From Pyrus communis (lineage: Eukaryota > Streptophyta > Magnoliopsida > Rosales > Rosaceae): 64,000 nucleotides of DNA. The position numbers and the translations under genes are program-made. Shown here one piece after another: positions 11,694 to 24,759 of the stretch; the first letter of the stretch is position 1, and every line of letters starts with the position of its first letter. The stretch covers positions 19,958,807 through 20,022,806 of the forward strand of contig NC_084815.1 in NCBI RefSeq assembly GCF_963583255.1, written 5' to 3'. Under the pieces are notes generated by a model. That model did not search any database. It was not told the DNA's origin and saw only the letters and a list, made by a program, of their open reading frames with translations.

Positions 11694-13692
11694 ATGGCAT
11701 CAATGGCAGCAAGAACTAATAGTATCGCCACGCTACGCCTTCCGGGGGACGTGTTGATGGCGGGGAAGAATGAGACGGCTACCAAATTAGGGTTTTATTC
11801 TTCCAGGCGTGTAGCAATGATCACGAGAAAAAATGGAAACTTTTCAGTGAGGGCCGGTGCCGGCGGAACTCCTAGAAGTGTGGAGACAATCAATGGGAAG
11901 ATCAATGGTGTTCATGTGGGAGAGGCTACATTATTTGGAAACAAGAATAGTATAGAGTTGATTAATGATGATGGCGATTCACTTCCGCATTCCTCTTTGC
12001 ATGGAAAGTTTGTGGAGGAAAGGTTTGTTTATAGGCAGACCTTTGTTATTAGGTCTTATGAGATTGGACCTGACAAAACTGCCACCATGGAAACGCTAAT
12101 GAATCTCCTCCAGGTCCAATTTTTTCAGTTTTGCTTCAAGGAAAAAAGTGTTTACTTATTATTCAAATAAGAGATACAATCATGAATTACTAGGATTTAT
12201 ATACACTTTCATTGAACTTAGTAACCTTTATATGGTTTATGAGTGCAGGAGACAGCTCTAAATCATGTGACAAGTTCCGGCCTTGCTGGAAATGGATTTG
12301 GGGCTACCCGTGAGATGAGCATCCGGAAGCTCATCTGGGTCGTCACACGGATCCACATTCAAGTACAGAGATACAACTCATGGTATGTGATGAATAATGA
12401 TACAAATGATTAAAAAAATATGGTCTCTCTAGCATTACTCGTACGCATGTGTTATCGATATATGACATATAACTTTAGGCATAACTGAACTGCATGGTAT
12501 GTGTACAAGTTCAAACATTTCACAAAGGGTGATGTGCAAAAATTGGTACGTGACAGGGGAGATGTGGTCGAAATCGATACTTGGGTGGATGCAGCGGGCA
12601 AAAACGGAATGCGAAGAGATTGGATTATCCGAGACTACCAGAGTCAAGAAATTATTACCAGAGCTACAAGGTTTGCAATCTTCTGCTTACTGCATAATTT
12701 AACCAATGATATTAATGTTTAATTCCAAGTTTATCTTATAATTATCTGATCTCCTACATTAACTTCATGCAGCACTTGGGTGATCATGAACAGAGAGACA
12801 AGAAGGCTGTCCAAGATACCTGACCAAGTGAGGCAAGAGGTGTTACCATTCTACCTAAACAGATTTGCAATTGCTAAAGAGAAAAATGACAGCGAGAAAA
12901 TCGACAAGCTCACCGATGATACTGCAGAGAGGATCACATCAGGTTTAGCAGTAAGTGTTGAAATATTAGGTCATCAAACTTTTGAATTTACTTTTCATTT
13001 CATACAATTTGGTTAGTGTAATAGTTTCTTCATATTAACTGCTTCTTTGCCTACAATTATTCCAGCCAAGATGGAGTGACATGGATGCCAACCAACATGT
13101 TAATAATGTGAAATACATTGGATGGATTTTGGAGGTACTTCACTAAACCTAATGCTCATGTCTAGAAAGTACCAAAACTTGCTTAGCCAGAGCCATACCA
13201 ATTTTTATGTTGATTGTTATTCTGAGCCACTTATTCAAATGAGAATCCACTTGAAAAATGATTTAGATGCACATCAAATCTCGCAAGAAAGTCCAGCAAG
13301 AGAACATTTTGAACCTTTATGTGGCTAGCTTAGCTATATCGGTACATAAAGACTGCTACTAACTTTCTTTTTTGCTTTTTTTGTTTCACTGCTACTAACT
13401 TAATTAATTGGGGTTTTTTAATGAGCAGAGTGTGCCCATCAATGTATTGGGAGATTATGATCTCACAAGCATGACACTGGAGTATAGACGTGAATGTAGA
13501 CAATCAAATTTGCTAGAGTCTCTAACAAGTACAACATCAAGTTTGGCTGATGACTCCAACTGCAAGAACAACTCCATCAATCGGAGACCAGACCTAGAAT
13601 ACACACACCTTCTCCGGATGCAGGCCGATAAGGCAGAGATAGTACGAGCACGAACGGAATGGAATACGAAACAAAAGGATAAGCTGCATTGA
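11694..13692 (+). CDS. FATB: FATB-like acyl-ACP thioesterase, plastidial, six exons
   Basis: Predicted to hydrolyse acyl-ACP in the plastid stroma, releasing free fatty acids (typically palmitate for FATB). Exons with GT/AG borders: 11694-12113, 12249-12382, 12557-12670, 12773-12950, 13066-13134, 13429-13692, joining in frame to 392 residues. FATB proteins are usually about 410-420. Two hotdog domains are visible: one from about residue 115 with ETALNHV, IWVVTRI and GKNGMRRDW, and a second starting PRWSDMDANQHVNNVKYIGW. Asp289, Asn291, His293, Glu327 and Cys328 match the catalytic set of plant FatB. The N-terminus is Ser/Arg/Thr-rich and transit-peptide-like. The hydrophobic anchor and LDWKPRR-type linker usual in FATB, just before the first hotdog domain, are absent, and residues there are divergent. 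The start is chosen at MASMAA; an in-frame ATG lies 60 bases upstream. The 23-codon exon 5 matches the usual FATB layout. The specific substrate is uncertain. Confidence 0.88.
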
Positions 13693-14448
13693 CCTCAAAA
13701 TTTGCACCAGTTTCAGTTTGTTAGCCTCACATCAATTTGCTTTCAAGCCTTTTGGTTTCCCATCTGGGTTCCTTGATTTTTATCAATTTTTTGCTTTGGC
13801 GTGCTGTATTATTCACCAGGCTGTAACCATATTTTACAAGTGCACTACACCTGTGACAGTGCAGTGCTTAGAAGGTTTTATGGAACAAGAAAATACAAAA
13901 CTACATAGTCCATATAGTTATTAGGGTAACATGTTTGTTTTTATGTTTATGAGAAGCCTTGACTATTGAAGTGAGATCAATGGATAAGGCCCTAATTTTA
14001 AATCTGATTACTCAAGACTACCATGATTGTGGAGTACAAAACTAACTCAATGGTAAGCCCAAGTCTCCCATCTATTTTCCCTTTTCTTTAAAAAATGACT
14101 AGTTGGTGGCTTCACTATCTCAGTCTACCATTTCGGAGGCCGGAAAGACTCACAGAGGCATTTTAGTCTCTCTATTTGGCTACCATCGTATGATTCACTA
14201 ACGTCAGGAATCAAACTTAGAACGTGCCGTACAAAATATGGCATGGAATTCATCTCTAACCATATGCCAACCTGTGGTGGTTCAAATCTCCCATCTTATT
14301 CCCCTGAAAGGTTTGGGTTTCAGAGCCTAACGACCACTTAAAACAAATGATTGCTTCTAGAGTGTAAACCAAATAAAACCTAATTATATGCATTCTTACT
14401 TATTTTGTTCTATGAAATGGGTTGAACATGTGTAACATGAGGATATTT
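13693..14448. other. 3' flank of the thioesterase gene
   Basis: Probably includes the 3' UTR, but no clear AATAAA signal is seen close to the stop. The open frame at 13718-13924 has no domain and is likely transcribed non-coding sequence. Nothing else is supported. Confidence 0.4.
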
Positions 14449-14666
14449 CACTACAAGAAATGTGAGCAACAGTCACGAAGAATTGTCACAATTATTCAGT
14501 CGTGAGAAAGTATCAAGCAAGGGAGCAGGTTTTTAGCATTTGGGAGAGATTGTCACTATTATTGATTTCGTCCGTCGCTAACCGTTTAACGAAAAATAAG
14601 AATGGTAACTATTGCATTATTTTTAAATATACATCAATAGAGTACCATCTGGCACAAGGGGAGAAA

Positions 14667-16808
14667 TGTGACATCCCGTCCCGAGATTATAAAAACGTAC
14701 GTGTGAATTGACCATTTTACCCCTAGTTCGTTACATTTACGTTTAGTGTTGTTTTGTGTGGTGTGGCATGTGTTGGACCACACACACACACTCACACACA
14801 CTGTCTCTATCTCTCCCGTGTTTTCCTCTCCCTCTGTCTCTTTTCTGTCATTTCTCTCTCTCTCTCTCGAGCTCCATTCTTTCTTCTTCTTCCTTCTGAA
14901 AACGTACGGACAACACACAAATCACCCAAACCTTGATGGATCGAAGGAACCAATGGCATTTTTGGACTCGTGAAGCTCGTACGAGTGCAACCATACCATT
15001 TTCAGGTGAGAAATCCTTCGTTTTCATGTCGATTCGAGGTAGTCCGATTTAGGTACTATTCATGCAAATTTAATCTAGCATGTTTTTGGGATTTTTAAGC
15101 TTGTAGATGTCTTAGTGAGGTCCCAAGGAGCCTCGGAGTACTTCGTTGGAGAAGTTTGGACGTCGGGATCATCGTGGTCAAAGTTGGCCGGAGCTTTCGA
15201 GGCTTTTTCCGGCGAATCCACGGCGAGTTAGGGGTCGAGGCAGGTATGGATGTGTTCGTCTCGTCAATACCTTCATTTTGATATATAGTACGTCGAAAAT
15301 GGTTAAGAAATGAAGAAGTTATGACACTTTGAAGTTTACCCAGAAATTCCGGCAAAACACCCACCGCCGGCGAAACCAGTCCGGCGACGCGAGGAAGAAG
15401 ACGCGCGCGTGGGCAGCGCGTGAACAGGGCGCGTGGGGGCACGTGAGAGCTCCAAATTGAGTTCTGAAAATTGTCACATGTTCGTGACGTCGTGTAGATC
15501 ACCGTGGTATATTCACACACCCAATTTGAGCAACGTATGAAAAAGTTATGGACGATGTTTGTGTGTGCGTTTAATTGATGATTTTATAATTATTCTTTTA
15601 TAGGTGAAACTTGTACGGACGACGAATGTAACCAAACTAGGCGTGAGGGTTATGAGCCGGCTATTTATCAGTGAGTGGGCAATTATTTTTCAGTATATAT
15701 ATATATATATATACGTATGCTTGACGTATTTCCCAGAAAACGTATTTTAAAAGAAATACGAATTAAATATCCTGTCATATATGCATCATATTTTAATATG
15801 TGCATTACCATAATTATGCATACTGTTGCATGGTGCTGAGGAGGCCCAGGTAAGCTACATTTGATATACGTATGAAATACCTTTGAAATACGATTGAAAT
15901 ACTATCATCACATGCATTAGTAGCGGCATACATTTATATATGTGTATTGGTGCTGTGGACGCACAGGTAAGTGCCAGGTAAGTGGTATTCATGTTTGTAC
16001 GCAATAGTAGTTTGAGATGCTTAGAGAGTTCATAATCTGCACCCCCGGTGTTAGTGCTCCCGCCCAGAGTTGGGGCATAGCCTTCATGTGTATGTTCACC
16101 CGCACCGCATGCTCGCCTTGGATCCAAGTTAGGTGCATAGGCCTGTCGTACAGACCACATTAGGTGGTTCCGACTTGTAGGTGACCCGCGATTTATCGCC
16201 CAGCTTCACGTGATCGTAGCACTAGAGCATACATATATATATATTACACCAAGCCTGTCGTACAGACCACGTTAGGTGGTTCCGACTCGTGTGCAGATTC
16301 AGTTATTGAGTTTGAGATTTGAGCTCTATATGCAGCCGTACAGGTCACGTTAGGTGACTCCCGGCTGCCAGATTATGTGTTATTGATGTGAGTTATGCTT
16401 GAGCACTTACATTTCATTATGAGTTTCCGACATGGCATATTCTTGAGCATGAATGATATACCCTTGAGCATGTTTGGCATATTTATACATACGTATATAT
16501 GTTTATTTTCTGGGAAGTATACTTGTTTTACGGCGAGGGGTTAGTATATTCAAGGAGAAAATAAGGTTTTGAATAAGTTTGTTTTGCTGACCCACTCAAC
16601 TTTGTTTTGCGCCCCTCCAGGTTTAAGATATCAGAGCTTGGTGGCTACGAGGCATCCAACGGTGTTCTGACAGAATGGACTAAAATTAGGACTCACCTTT
16701 GGGTGTTTTATCTTAGAAATTGTATCTTTAAAGCTTCCGTACTGTGTAAATGGTTACGTCACTCTCACGTGACGGCCAGCATGCCCTCCTTCGGGACGGG
16801 GTGTGTCA
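14667..16808 (+). mobile_element. Gypsy-type LTR, about 2.1 kb
   Basis: Begins TGTGACATCCCGTCCCGAG and ends GGGGTGTGTCA, followed at 16811 by a Met-tRNA-type primer-binding site. This makes it the 5' LTR of the plus-strand Gypsy element that follows. It contains CT microsatellites near 14850, a (TA)n run at about 15692, and several reiterations of 'gtacagaccac..taggtggttccgac' and 'gtacaggtcacgttaggtgac' between 16150 and 16370. The same phrases occur in the solo LTR at 39983-42637, so the two are related families. A 3' partner LTR was not found. Confidence 0.8.
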
Positions 16809-16810
16809 GT

Positions 16811-16823
16811 TGGTATCAGAGCC
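16811..16823 (+). other. Primer-binding site of the Gypsy element
   Basis: TGGTATCAGAGCC lies two bases after the LTR end, complementary to the 3' end of initiator Met-tRNA as in many plant LTR retrotransposons. Confidence 0.8.
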
Positions 16824-17009
16824 TAGTTTCAATCTTGGACATCTTGAGAAGTTCTAGTGAATTCTGTCAGAACTACACTGCCTCGTAGCAAACCACGTAG
16901 TTAGAGGAATTTAGTCTCCCTGATTTAGCTGTTAGGTGAAACTATTATTTTGGTGATTCAGTATATTATCTGAAAGGGACATTTTAAGATGGGTTATGAG
17001 TTGAATTTG

Positions 17010-18893
17010 AATCACCTTATGAAATGATGAACCTGAGGGAGCAAAGTGATGGATTAACCGATTGGAAAAGATGTTTTAGATTATGCAAGTCAAAGGAATC
17101 TTCCTTTTGACAGAAGGGTTGAGACGACTACCTGGTTTGAGTTAAGAACTTGTATCCTGGTGGAAACAGGAGTATAATTCGTTGTCACCGAAGGAAACAG
17201 CCGATTGAGAATTGTTTAAGGACTTGTTTAAAGAAAAGAATTATTTCCTTTGGCATCTTATGATGATATTAAGCAAGAGTTTGCGATTTGAGACAAGGAA
17301 AGATGACGGCGAATAAGTATTATAGAAAGTTTACGAACTTGCCTTATTACCATCCGGATGTTGATGATAATCCGGCAAAGATGTCTCGTCGTTTTAGGCT
17401 GGGTAATAAGAAGAAGTGGTGTTCTTTGGCGACCACTACCTACTGTACCTATTACAAGGAGTTTTACGAGATTTTATTAAGAATTAAGGACTCTGAGATT
17501 ATGTCTAGCGATAATGATGAAGAAGAATAAAGGAATAGGAATCAGAGGAATGATGACAAGGATAAAGGCCAGTCATCTCGAGAACCTCGAAAGATTCGGA
17601 ACTTCAAAAGAAGTGAAGCTAATTCTAGTTCTTTTGGCAAAGGTTTTAATGCCATTGACCAGAGGCGAAGTGATAGATGTATTGGTAATCCCAGATCTCA
17701 GAGACAAGGTGATTTTGGTAAAGGAAATGTACCTTTGTGCTGTAGGTACAATAATGGACACCTTTGAGAATGTAGGCGAGAAAGCATTGGACGCTTTACA
17801 AGTGGATAGATGGGATATAGAATTGCAAATTATGTCCAAAGCCAACAGAAACCCTAGCAGTCTTCTTTGCCACAACTAGCGCCGATCCAGCAAGTTCCTG
17901 GATCTATTAATTATGGTCAGTTAGGTCGTGGTGTACATGAGCGAAGTATTTACACTAATAGAGGTTGTGGGAGACGACAACAAGCCCAGGGATGTGTTAA
18001 CCACACATCACTGCAAGATACTCAGAATTATTCGGATTTGATTAGGAGTATGATAATTATTCTTAATGACTTAGCTAGAGTCTATTTGGTAATAATGTAG
18101 AAATTTTACGTTATTATTGTTATTGCCTAGAAAGTAGTATTTAAACGCGGTTGAGACGTGTGTATGTATTTCCTAATGAGTGGCAAAATAGTAATATTAC
18201 ACCCTCGAGAGTTGTTGCTTACTTATCGAGACAACGATGATTTATCAGTATTGCGGGCTGCAGACCGTAATATTAATAACTTATTCGTGGATTCGTTAAG
18301 CAAGTAAACCGGTAGGTTATCCTATGTTAGTATCGTACTTATTTAGAGTGCTCAGTAATAGTAGAGTATATATTGTTGCCAGCTACTTTTGTTTCATTAG
18401 ATTGTGGATTTCGATGTTATTCTAGAGCATATTATGTTATATACAGTGATGAGTTGCAGACCACGCGAGGTGGTACTGAATGTGTGCAAGATATACATGA
18501 TACGATGAGTTAATTATGAGTTATATATGCAGCCGAGGGCTGAGTTGATTAGAATGAAAGAGTATGAGCTATGTTTATAGCTGAATGTTGACTTGATTAT
18601 ATGTTATTTTCCATCGGTCTGGATGACTAGAGATTACTTTTGTAAGTATGCAAAGTGGAGTGAGGCAGGCCGTTATTTATGCTGTGAGAGCAAAGAGATT
18701 ATTATCAAAAGGCTGCCAAGGATATTTATATCATGTGGTGCTAAGTGATGTCACTTCTAGTAGTGTGGAAGAAGTGGGAGTAGTCAAACATTTACCTGAC
18801 GTTTTCCCTAAGAATTTACCTGGATTGCCGCCAGTCAGAGATGTAGAGTTCACTATTGATTTGTCTCCAGGTACAAACCTTATATTATAGGCG
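17010..18893 (+). pseudogene. Decayed Gypsy gag-pol remnant
   Basis: The gag capsid region is visible in pieces: NLPFDRRVETTTWFEL in the early part, then QGKMTANKYYRKFTNLPYYHPDV and AKMSRRFRLG at 17290-17410. A disrupted nucleocapsid-like stretch with cysteines follows near 17730-17780. PQLAPIQQVPGSINYGQ follows at about 17870. At 18648-18890 is the segment joining protease and reverse transcriptase, with RLLSKGCQGYLYHVV, DVFPKNLPGLPPVRDVEF and TIDLSPGT. Multiple stops and frameshifts break the frame. The reverse transcriptase palm, RNase H and integrase are missing, as the sequence leaves homology near 18895. A piece resembling LTR sequence ('cagaccacgcgaggtggt') lies at about 18457-18474, suggesting internal rearrangement. 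Confidence 0.7.
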
Positions 18894-18919
18894 CCATACT
18901 ACCGCCTAACGTTTTTTAG

Positions 18920-19075
18920 AACCTTGGGTAATGCTCACCATCCTACTGTTTACTATTAGATGAATTTAAATTTTGAGATTTATATCTATCCATTATACGA
19001 ATCTTGAGATTTAAACTTATCTAACGGTAATGAATAGGATAGTAAACATCACCATCACGATGTTGAGCAAAAATA
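18920..19075. mobile_element. Small MITE-like inverted repeat
   Basis: 'gctcaccatcctactgtttactat' at the left (shown with one change) is mirrored on the right by 'aggatagtaaacatcacca'. The centre is also palindromic, around 'ttttgagattta' and 'cttgagatttaaa'. It sits immediately after the truncated Gypsy pol. Target duplication not resolved. Confidence 0.45.
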
Positions 19076-19269
19076 TTTCCAAAATTGGTGACAAACCCCC
19101 TTTGTCGCGCCATCAATAGCGACACACCCATTATTGGTAATTGTATTGCCCTGCTCTCTCGCGACCCCTACTCTAATCAAAAGACGAAAGGCCCCTTAGG
19201 TGGAGAGTTTCACCTTTTGAAGTGTCAGTCGCATAAGGCGACTAGGCCAGGCCGAGATAGAAAGGCTTT

Positions 19270-19400
19270 GATGAGAATGAGTTCCGCATTGATGGGAGGA
19301 TAGACCTTGCATGAGCTTACAAGTAAGTTGAGCTATTCTTCACAATACAAATTGGTTTTATGGTGGAACCTCAACGTCCTTCTTAGTATCAAACCAAGTT
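19270..19400. repeat. LTR-like fragment, copy 1
   Basis: Contains 'gatgggaggatagacctt', 'gcatgagcttacaagtaa' and 'attggttttatggtgg'. It matches 32400-32520 in the same orientation. The pattern resembles the start of a Copia-type LTR. No partner coding region adjoins it. Confidence 0.5.
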
Positions 19401-20036
19401 GTCCCACGTGTGAAGCAAATAGCAACACACGCTCCACATCACCTTACTAGTACAAAAAATAGTTTACGTGACGCATGTGATGTATGTACCTTCGTCGTGT
19501 AAAGTCAAAAAACGTTGCCTGAAAATTAGCCCAACAAAACCTTCATCATGTGCCAACCGTCGCTCAAGGGCAGTGAAAGTAGGGTTTGCGCGACGCAGGT
19601 TCTTCAGTTGTGTAAAAGGTCTTTGTGCGATGACAGCATCTGCGTTGCACAAAGTGTCTTTGCACGATGGAATAACCTGGGTCGTACAAAGACACTTTGC
19701 ACGATGCAGGTGCTATCTTCGTTGCTCAAACCCTTGGTTTTTTTTTTTTTTAGCAAAAATATTTTTTATTTAATTTTTTTATAAATATTGTAATTAAATT
19801 ATAAACAATAATTAATAAACCAAGAAAAAGTATTTAATTATAAAATATATGAAAATGTACATACAAGATGTTCGAACATAAAAGAAAAAACTACAAGTAG
19901 TCATCTAGGTTTGATACATCAGGCTACTGGGTATTGGCTGGGCGAAGTGGCTAAGAGGTCGAAGGTGGAGCAAGATCAGGTGTTGACATCGAGATTTGGA
20001 GGTCGACTTTTGTAAGGCCTATACAATCATACTCAT

Positions 20037-20509
20037 CTACTTGCCCTGGACCACAAGCTGACCTTTTAGGGTTGCCACTTCCTCCTTCAGGGCGTTGACT
20101 TGCCCTATGGTTGATCTGGAAGAGGAGGCACATGTCTCACGAACCTGCGCCTTCCCCATACACCGAACAAACTTGCCATGACGATGACCGAGCTTCTGAT
20201 CCAAGACCTCAGTCGGGATCTAAATACCTGTATCCTCGGGTACAGTGACGTCCTCGATCAAGGTCTCCGAGGGAAGTTATAATGCTGCTTCTTAGAGAAC
20301 AACGGTGCGCTTTTCCACCATAGCAGCCTGTAATAATAAAGAAATAACATATAATGTTTAATAACAAAATATAATTAATATTTGAACGATTCATAAATAT
20401 AAGAATAATAACAATTACATATACTTACATGAAGGTGCTCAATGGTCTCATTGCCGGTTCGAACGTAAACATCATTGAACATGCAGATCTCTGGGAACTT
20501 AGAGCCCTC
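20037..20509 (-). pseudogene. CACTA Transposase_24-type gene remnant
   Basis: Two exons can be read on the minus strand. Exon 20509-20429 gives EGSKFPEICMFNDVYVRTGN and further residues, with AG before and GTAAGT after. The next exon starts at 20327 with AAMVEKRTVVL, hits a stop, then continues with TEVLDQKLGHRHGKFVRCMG, a hallmark segment of plant CACTA Transposase_24 proteins. It ends with a short coiled-coil-like stretch (VNALKEEVATLKGQ). Upstream exons and the DDE transposase are not visible. A poly-T tract at 19738-19752 would be poly-A in the transcript direction. Confidence 0.7.
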
Positions 20510-20760
20510 CTGAAGAAAAAAAAACATTAAGAAAATTTTAGAAATTAATGTCGTCGATGATCAGAAGGCTAAACCAATACTGATGACGTCAATGATGCAG
20601 CCACCTAGGATGCCGTAGGAGTAGCCTCAGTAAAGGGTGTAGGCTCCCCAGTCAATGGAGCACTCATGCCTGGAACGGTAGATGCTGATAATGCAATAGG
20701 TGCATGTCACACTCCGACGACGAGTGATCATATGCAACATCTATACACTTTTTGAACCAT

Positions 20761-21582
20761 TGATAGGAGCATATTTATGCGACTTTGTTAGCTTGTTTAT
20801 TTGCATTTAGTGAGTTAGTTTCTGTTTATTATAGTGATTTAAGCGATTTTCGTGTGTTTGTAGGTCCAAATGGCAAAGTTGGCAAGAAAAGGCAATTTGG
20901 AGCATTTTAGAGCAGTTTTGGGATTGGAATGGATAGGAATGTGCTTAACATCTGGAAGAATTAATTCAAGACATTGAAGATAAGGAATCAGCTAAAAGGA
21001 AGGAGCATTATCCAAACCTTATCCAATCTTATCTTATCTTATCCTAATCTTTTCCTACCTTAATTCCAGCTGCAAAGGGGAGTCAATTTCACATTAAATC
21101 ACCTAAATATCTGGTTTTAGAAACCTTATCATCTACCCTAGATTATTGCCGCATATCTTATCCTTTGTCCTTCTAGAAACCTGTCACAATACCTCTTTCT
21201 AGAAGCCCTAAATCTCTGCCACACCTAACCCTAGTCCTTTTCCTTTTGGACTTGCGCTGTGCCCTATCCTTGTCCTTCAAGGATTGGTGCATGAACCCTA
21301 GCCCTATATATACATGTTTTATGCCGCACAAAACCACCAGAGAGCTTTAGAGAGAAAATCAGAAATACATACTTTGTGCCGCAGCAAGAAAGGAAGGAGA
21401 GAATGAGCTTTGTGCTGTGACCTGCTATTCAAGGATTGTGCAATTTGCCATTGGAGTGCTGGAGCATTTCTAGGTTCTTTCTATCCTTAGATTTAGTTCA
21501 ATGTTTAAATTATATTGGTTTTGTTTAATTGCAAACATGTGGAACTAATTTCATTTTAGTTAGAGGTGAATTCAAAGCCATG

Positions 21583-21634
<52 letters not shown>

Positions 21635-22498
21635 ATATGAATTGATTTCCTCAAATTATTGTTTCGTAAAACATGAGTGTGATTTACTTATCTGTTTGAT
21701 TGATAACTTATCCTTGTATGTTGATTAAGGATGCATACTTAGTTTGCATGCATGAATCTGATTTTAAAATATAAGGGAATTTCACCTAGTAGTTATGAAC
21801 TTATATTTATAAGTAATAGAAATCACTAGTTATGATTGTGTTATGTGAATCCATTGCAGGAGTATCATGCAGTTCATAATTACGAATGTCTTGTCAATGC
21901 TTATAATTTTCATAGAACTTAATGATCTTTAATATGTATCTCTGTCATGCAGTTCATATAGGGAACTTGATAAGAATAATTTGATTGCGTCGCTGAGTCC
22001 AATTAAATGAAATTAGGAAAATCTAATGGTTAATTTGTGCAGTTCACAATTAATTTGGGGCATTGTCATTCATGGTTTATAGGAATAATAACTGGAAATC
22101 AATTTGTATGCATATGTGTTATGTGTGGAGAAGGACCCTCTAACTAGTCTTTCACCCTTTAATTCACCCAGTTTCGTGCAATCTTTAGTTTGTTTCTGCA
22201 ACTACTTAGTTTTAGTTAAAATTCGTCAAAACAACCCCCATTTAGTATTTTGAATCGTTTTAGTTTAATTTTCGTCTAAACTTCTCTCTAGTTCTTGTTT
22301 TGAGTCAATTTAACTTAGTTTTGTGTTATTTGAGTCAATTTAGCTTGTTTTGAGTTGTTTGAGTCTAGTCTAGTAATTTAGAGTCTAATTAGTGTAGATT
22401 AGCATCTCTCCTAATCTCCGGCCTAAAACGATCCCTACTTGCACATACTACAACTATCAAAAAGAGGTTTAATTTGTGTGTTAGTTTATATCACATCA
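20761..22498. mobile_element. Solo Gypsy-type LTR with ACCAT target duplication
   Basis: The 1738 bp sequence begins TGATAGGAGCATATTTATG and ends TATATCACATCA. ACCAT lies immediately before (20756-20760) and after (22499-22503), an exact 5 bp duplication. No primer-binding site or internal region is present, so it is a solo LTR formed by recombination. It contains an (AT)n microsatellite at about 21585-21632. Confidence 0.88.
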
Positions 22499-22503
22499 AC
22501 CAT

Positions 22504-24480
22504 AAAAATATAACATTAGAAACTAATCCTTTCTTGCATTTGAAACTAATAAATTAGCAGCCAAAGTAATATAAGTAAGTAGGTTACCAACATTCTTAAT
22601 TTGAAAATAAGAGGAACTACCTATCCATTTTCATGACCAACAAAAAAAGTGCATCAAGTGAAACAAAAAAGAATGGGTAATCTGATACTGAGAATCTGTG
22701 GTAAATTTTAAAGATTATCTAAATCACTATTTATAACAACTAAAACATGTTTCAGGATGCCCAGTAAACACTCTAGTAAGTAGACATTGTAATCAATCAA
22801 TGGTACCAAAACTTCATTAGACTAATTGATATGATCAAAGTACCGTACAAAAACAGTTTACTTCGTACAAGCCATTCAACCAGACACTTGACCATAAAGA
22901 CTAACTAGCAAACAGGTAGAAAGGTAAGAGAAGCAACTGATGCTGTTAGGGGATTTAAATCCCATAATGTTAAGTCGAGATCTAAACACCTTGAGAAATG
23001 CATGTTCAAGTTCCAATAATCAGCAAAAGATAGCTTGCATAGTTCACCAGGAACCAACTATGTTAGTTCCTATACAGTCTGTCTAATCAATGAGATACAA
23101 AATTATTCTAGGGAAGAAGTTAATCTATTGATGATAACTAAAAAATTCATAAAATATACTTCTCAATTGTCAGGTGATTCAAGAGAAAATATACTTATAT
23201 GAAAAAAGCCCATATTACCAATACCATCCACTGTTATATAAACATTTTGTGTCAACAGAACAGTACTTTACTGCAGCAGCAGAGCCATGAATCTAAACTA
23301 GGATGGTGGTAAATGACACGAAGGAACACTGTGACATCAGACTGCTAATCAATTGTATTCTAACACATTCAACATAAAGGGGAAGCAAAACTGAAAAGGA
23401 TTAAGAGCTATTCATAAACGAACACTTTATGCTTGAAAATCGTATACAAATCAATTCATGGCTTTGCACTAATGAAGATGACATTAACATCACTTATAGA
23501 GTTTCAACTTTTTAAAATATGAGGATACCACGGATTTCGGGTATGGCTTTGTGGTGAGACAAGTTGGGAAGTTTTCGGGGTTGTTCAATCCAGAGCTTGT
23601 GTGCTATGCCACCTTAACAGTGAGAATCGGAGTGTAGTCTAACTTGTGTAGTTAAGAGAAACGGAAATCAGTTTACAAAAGGAGTAATCAGGATCTACTG
23701 CCTTCACTTACAGAAAGGGAAAAAGTTTGATCTTGTGTCCCGAGTTTCAGTCCACCACCAGCAAAAGCGAGGCCATGACCACTACTGAACTAATTTTGAG
23801 GTAGTATCGTTGTTCAGTGCGCTGTACTGCTTTTAACCATGTGATACTGATAGCCTGTTGGAGATAATTGTCAATATATGCATGCATTACAGAATGATTT
23901 TCATGCTCTGTTAGCAGAATTGCGTTCATAACTTCTCCAAAAATGAACCATACTGATAATTGATTTCAGAAAACACTACCTTTTTCTTCCTGCTTGATTT
24001 TTAGACTTTAATTCTTAGAACATAGCTATGGCATTAGGAGCATGGTTGAAGAGTAAACTTAATTGCCCGTTCTCCGGTCCATGGATGCCTATTGAAAATG
24101 GATCAGAAGACAATGTTAAGTTTTAAGCTACTTTATTAGCTATTTATGTTTTAAGCTACTTTATTAGCTATTTATGTTTTGGTGTGTTTGTATACATTCA
24201 TTTGTTGATTTCTTGAAACCGTGAGAGTGCATCAGCTTGCTGTTTTATTTCCTACACTAAAAATCTCAAGCATTTGGAGTTGGATATCGGAGAACTGCCA
24301 AATCCAAATGTTCCTTTAATCCCTCATGATGGTGGAGATTTACCAATTTTTTGATCCCCTGAGTGATTACAAAGCAAAATACCCTTACCTGAAACAGTAG
24401 ATAGAAAGCATACCAACCCACCACCCTAAACAGGTGGGGGAAAAAACTATACGCAGAGACGATATCCAGAGATTCATGAT
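22504..24480. other. Non-coding interior, origin unknown
   Basis: Moderately AT-rich DNA between the solo LTR and the right part of the inner CACTA. A 44-codon open stretch at about 23507-23638 (containing TTDFGYGFVVRQVGKFSGLF) is unusually protein-like but has no start codon context and I do not recognise it. A direct repeat of 'ttttaagctactttattagc' occurs twice near 24120-24170. No gene can be supported. Confidence 0.35.
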
Positions 24481-24759
24481 CAAAGTTTACTTCGTTTTTC
24501 ATTCACACTCACAATGCACAACACCATCAACATCTTAATATTCGATTTAACACTAAAACCCTAAAATTCCTAACCCTAAAATTTGATTTAACACTAAGAC
24601 CCCCAATTTCTAATTTAATTTTCCAAATTGAATCTAATTACAATACCAAAATCTTCAAATTAAGGCATTAAAGCTTGATTATGACCTCAGAAAGAAGAAA
24701 AATAAAGAATTAAGCTTGATTCTGACCTGGGTCTATAGCTGCTGGTTGGGTGCAGTCGG

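Noticed and set aside
14634..14973. Open frames over CT- and CA-rich DNA
   Set aside because: Created by microsatellites inside a Gypsy LTR.
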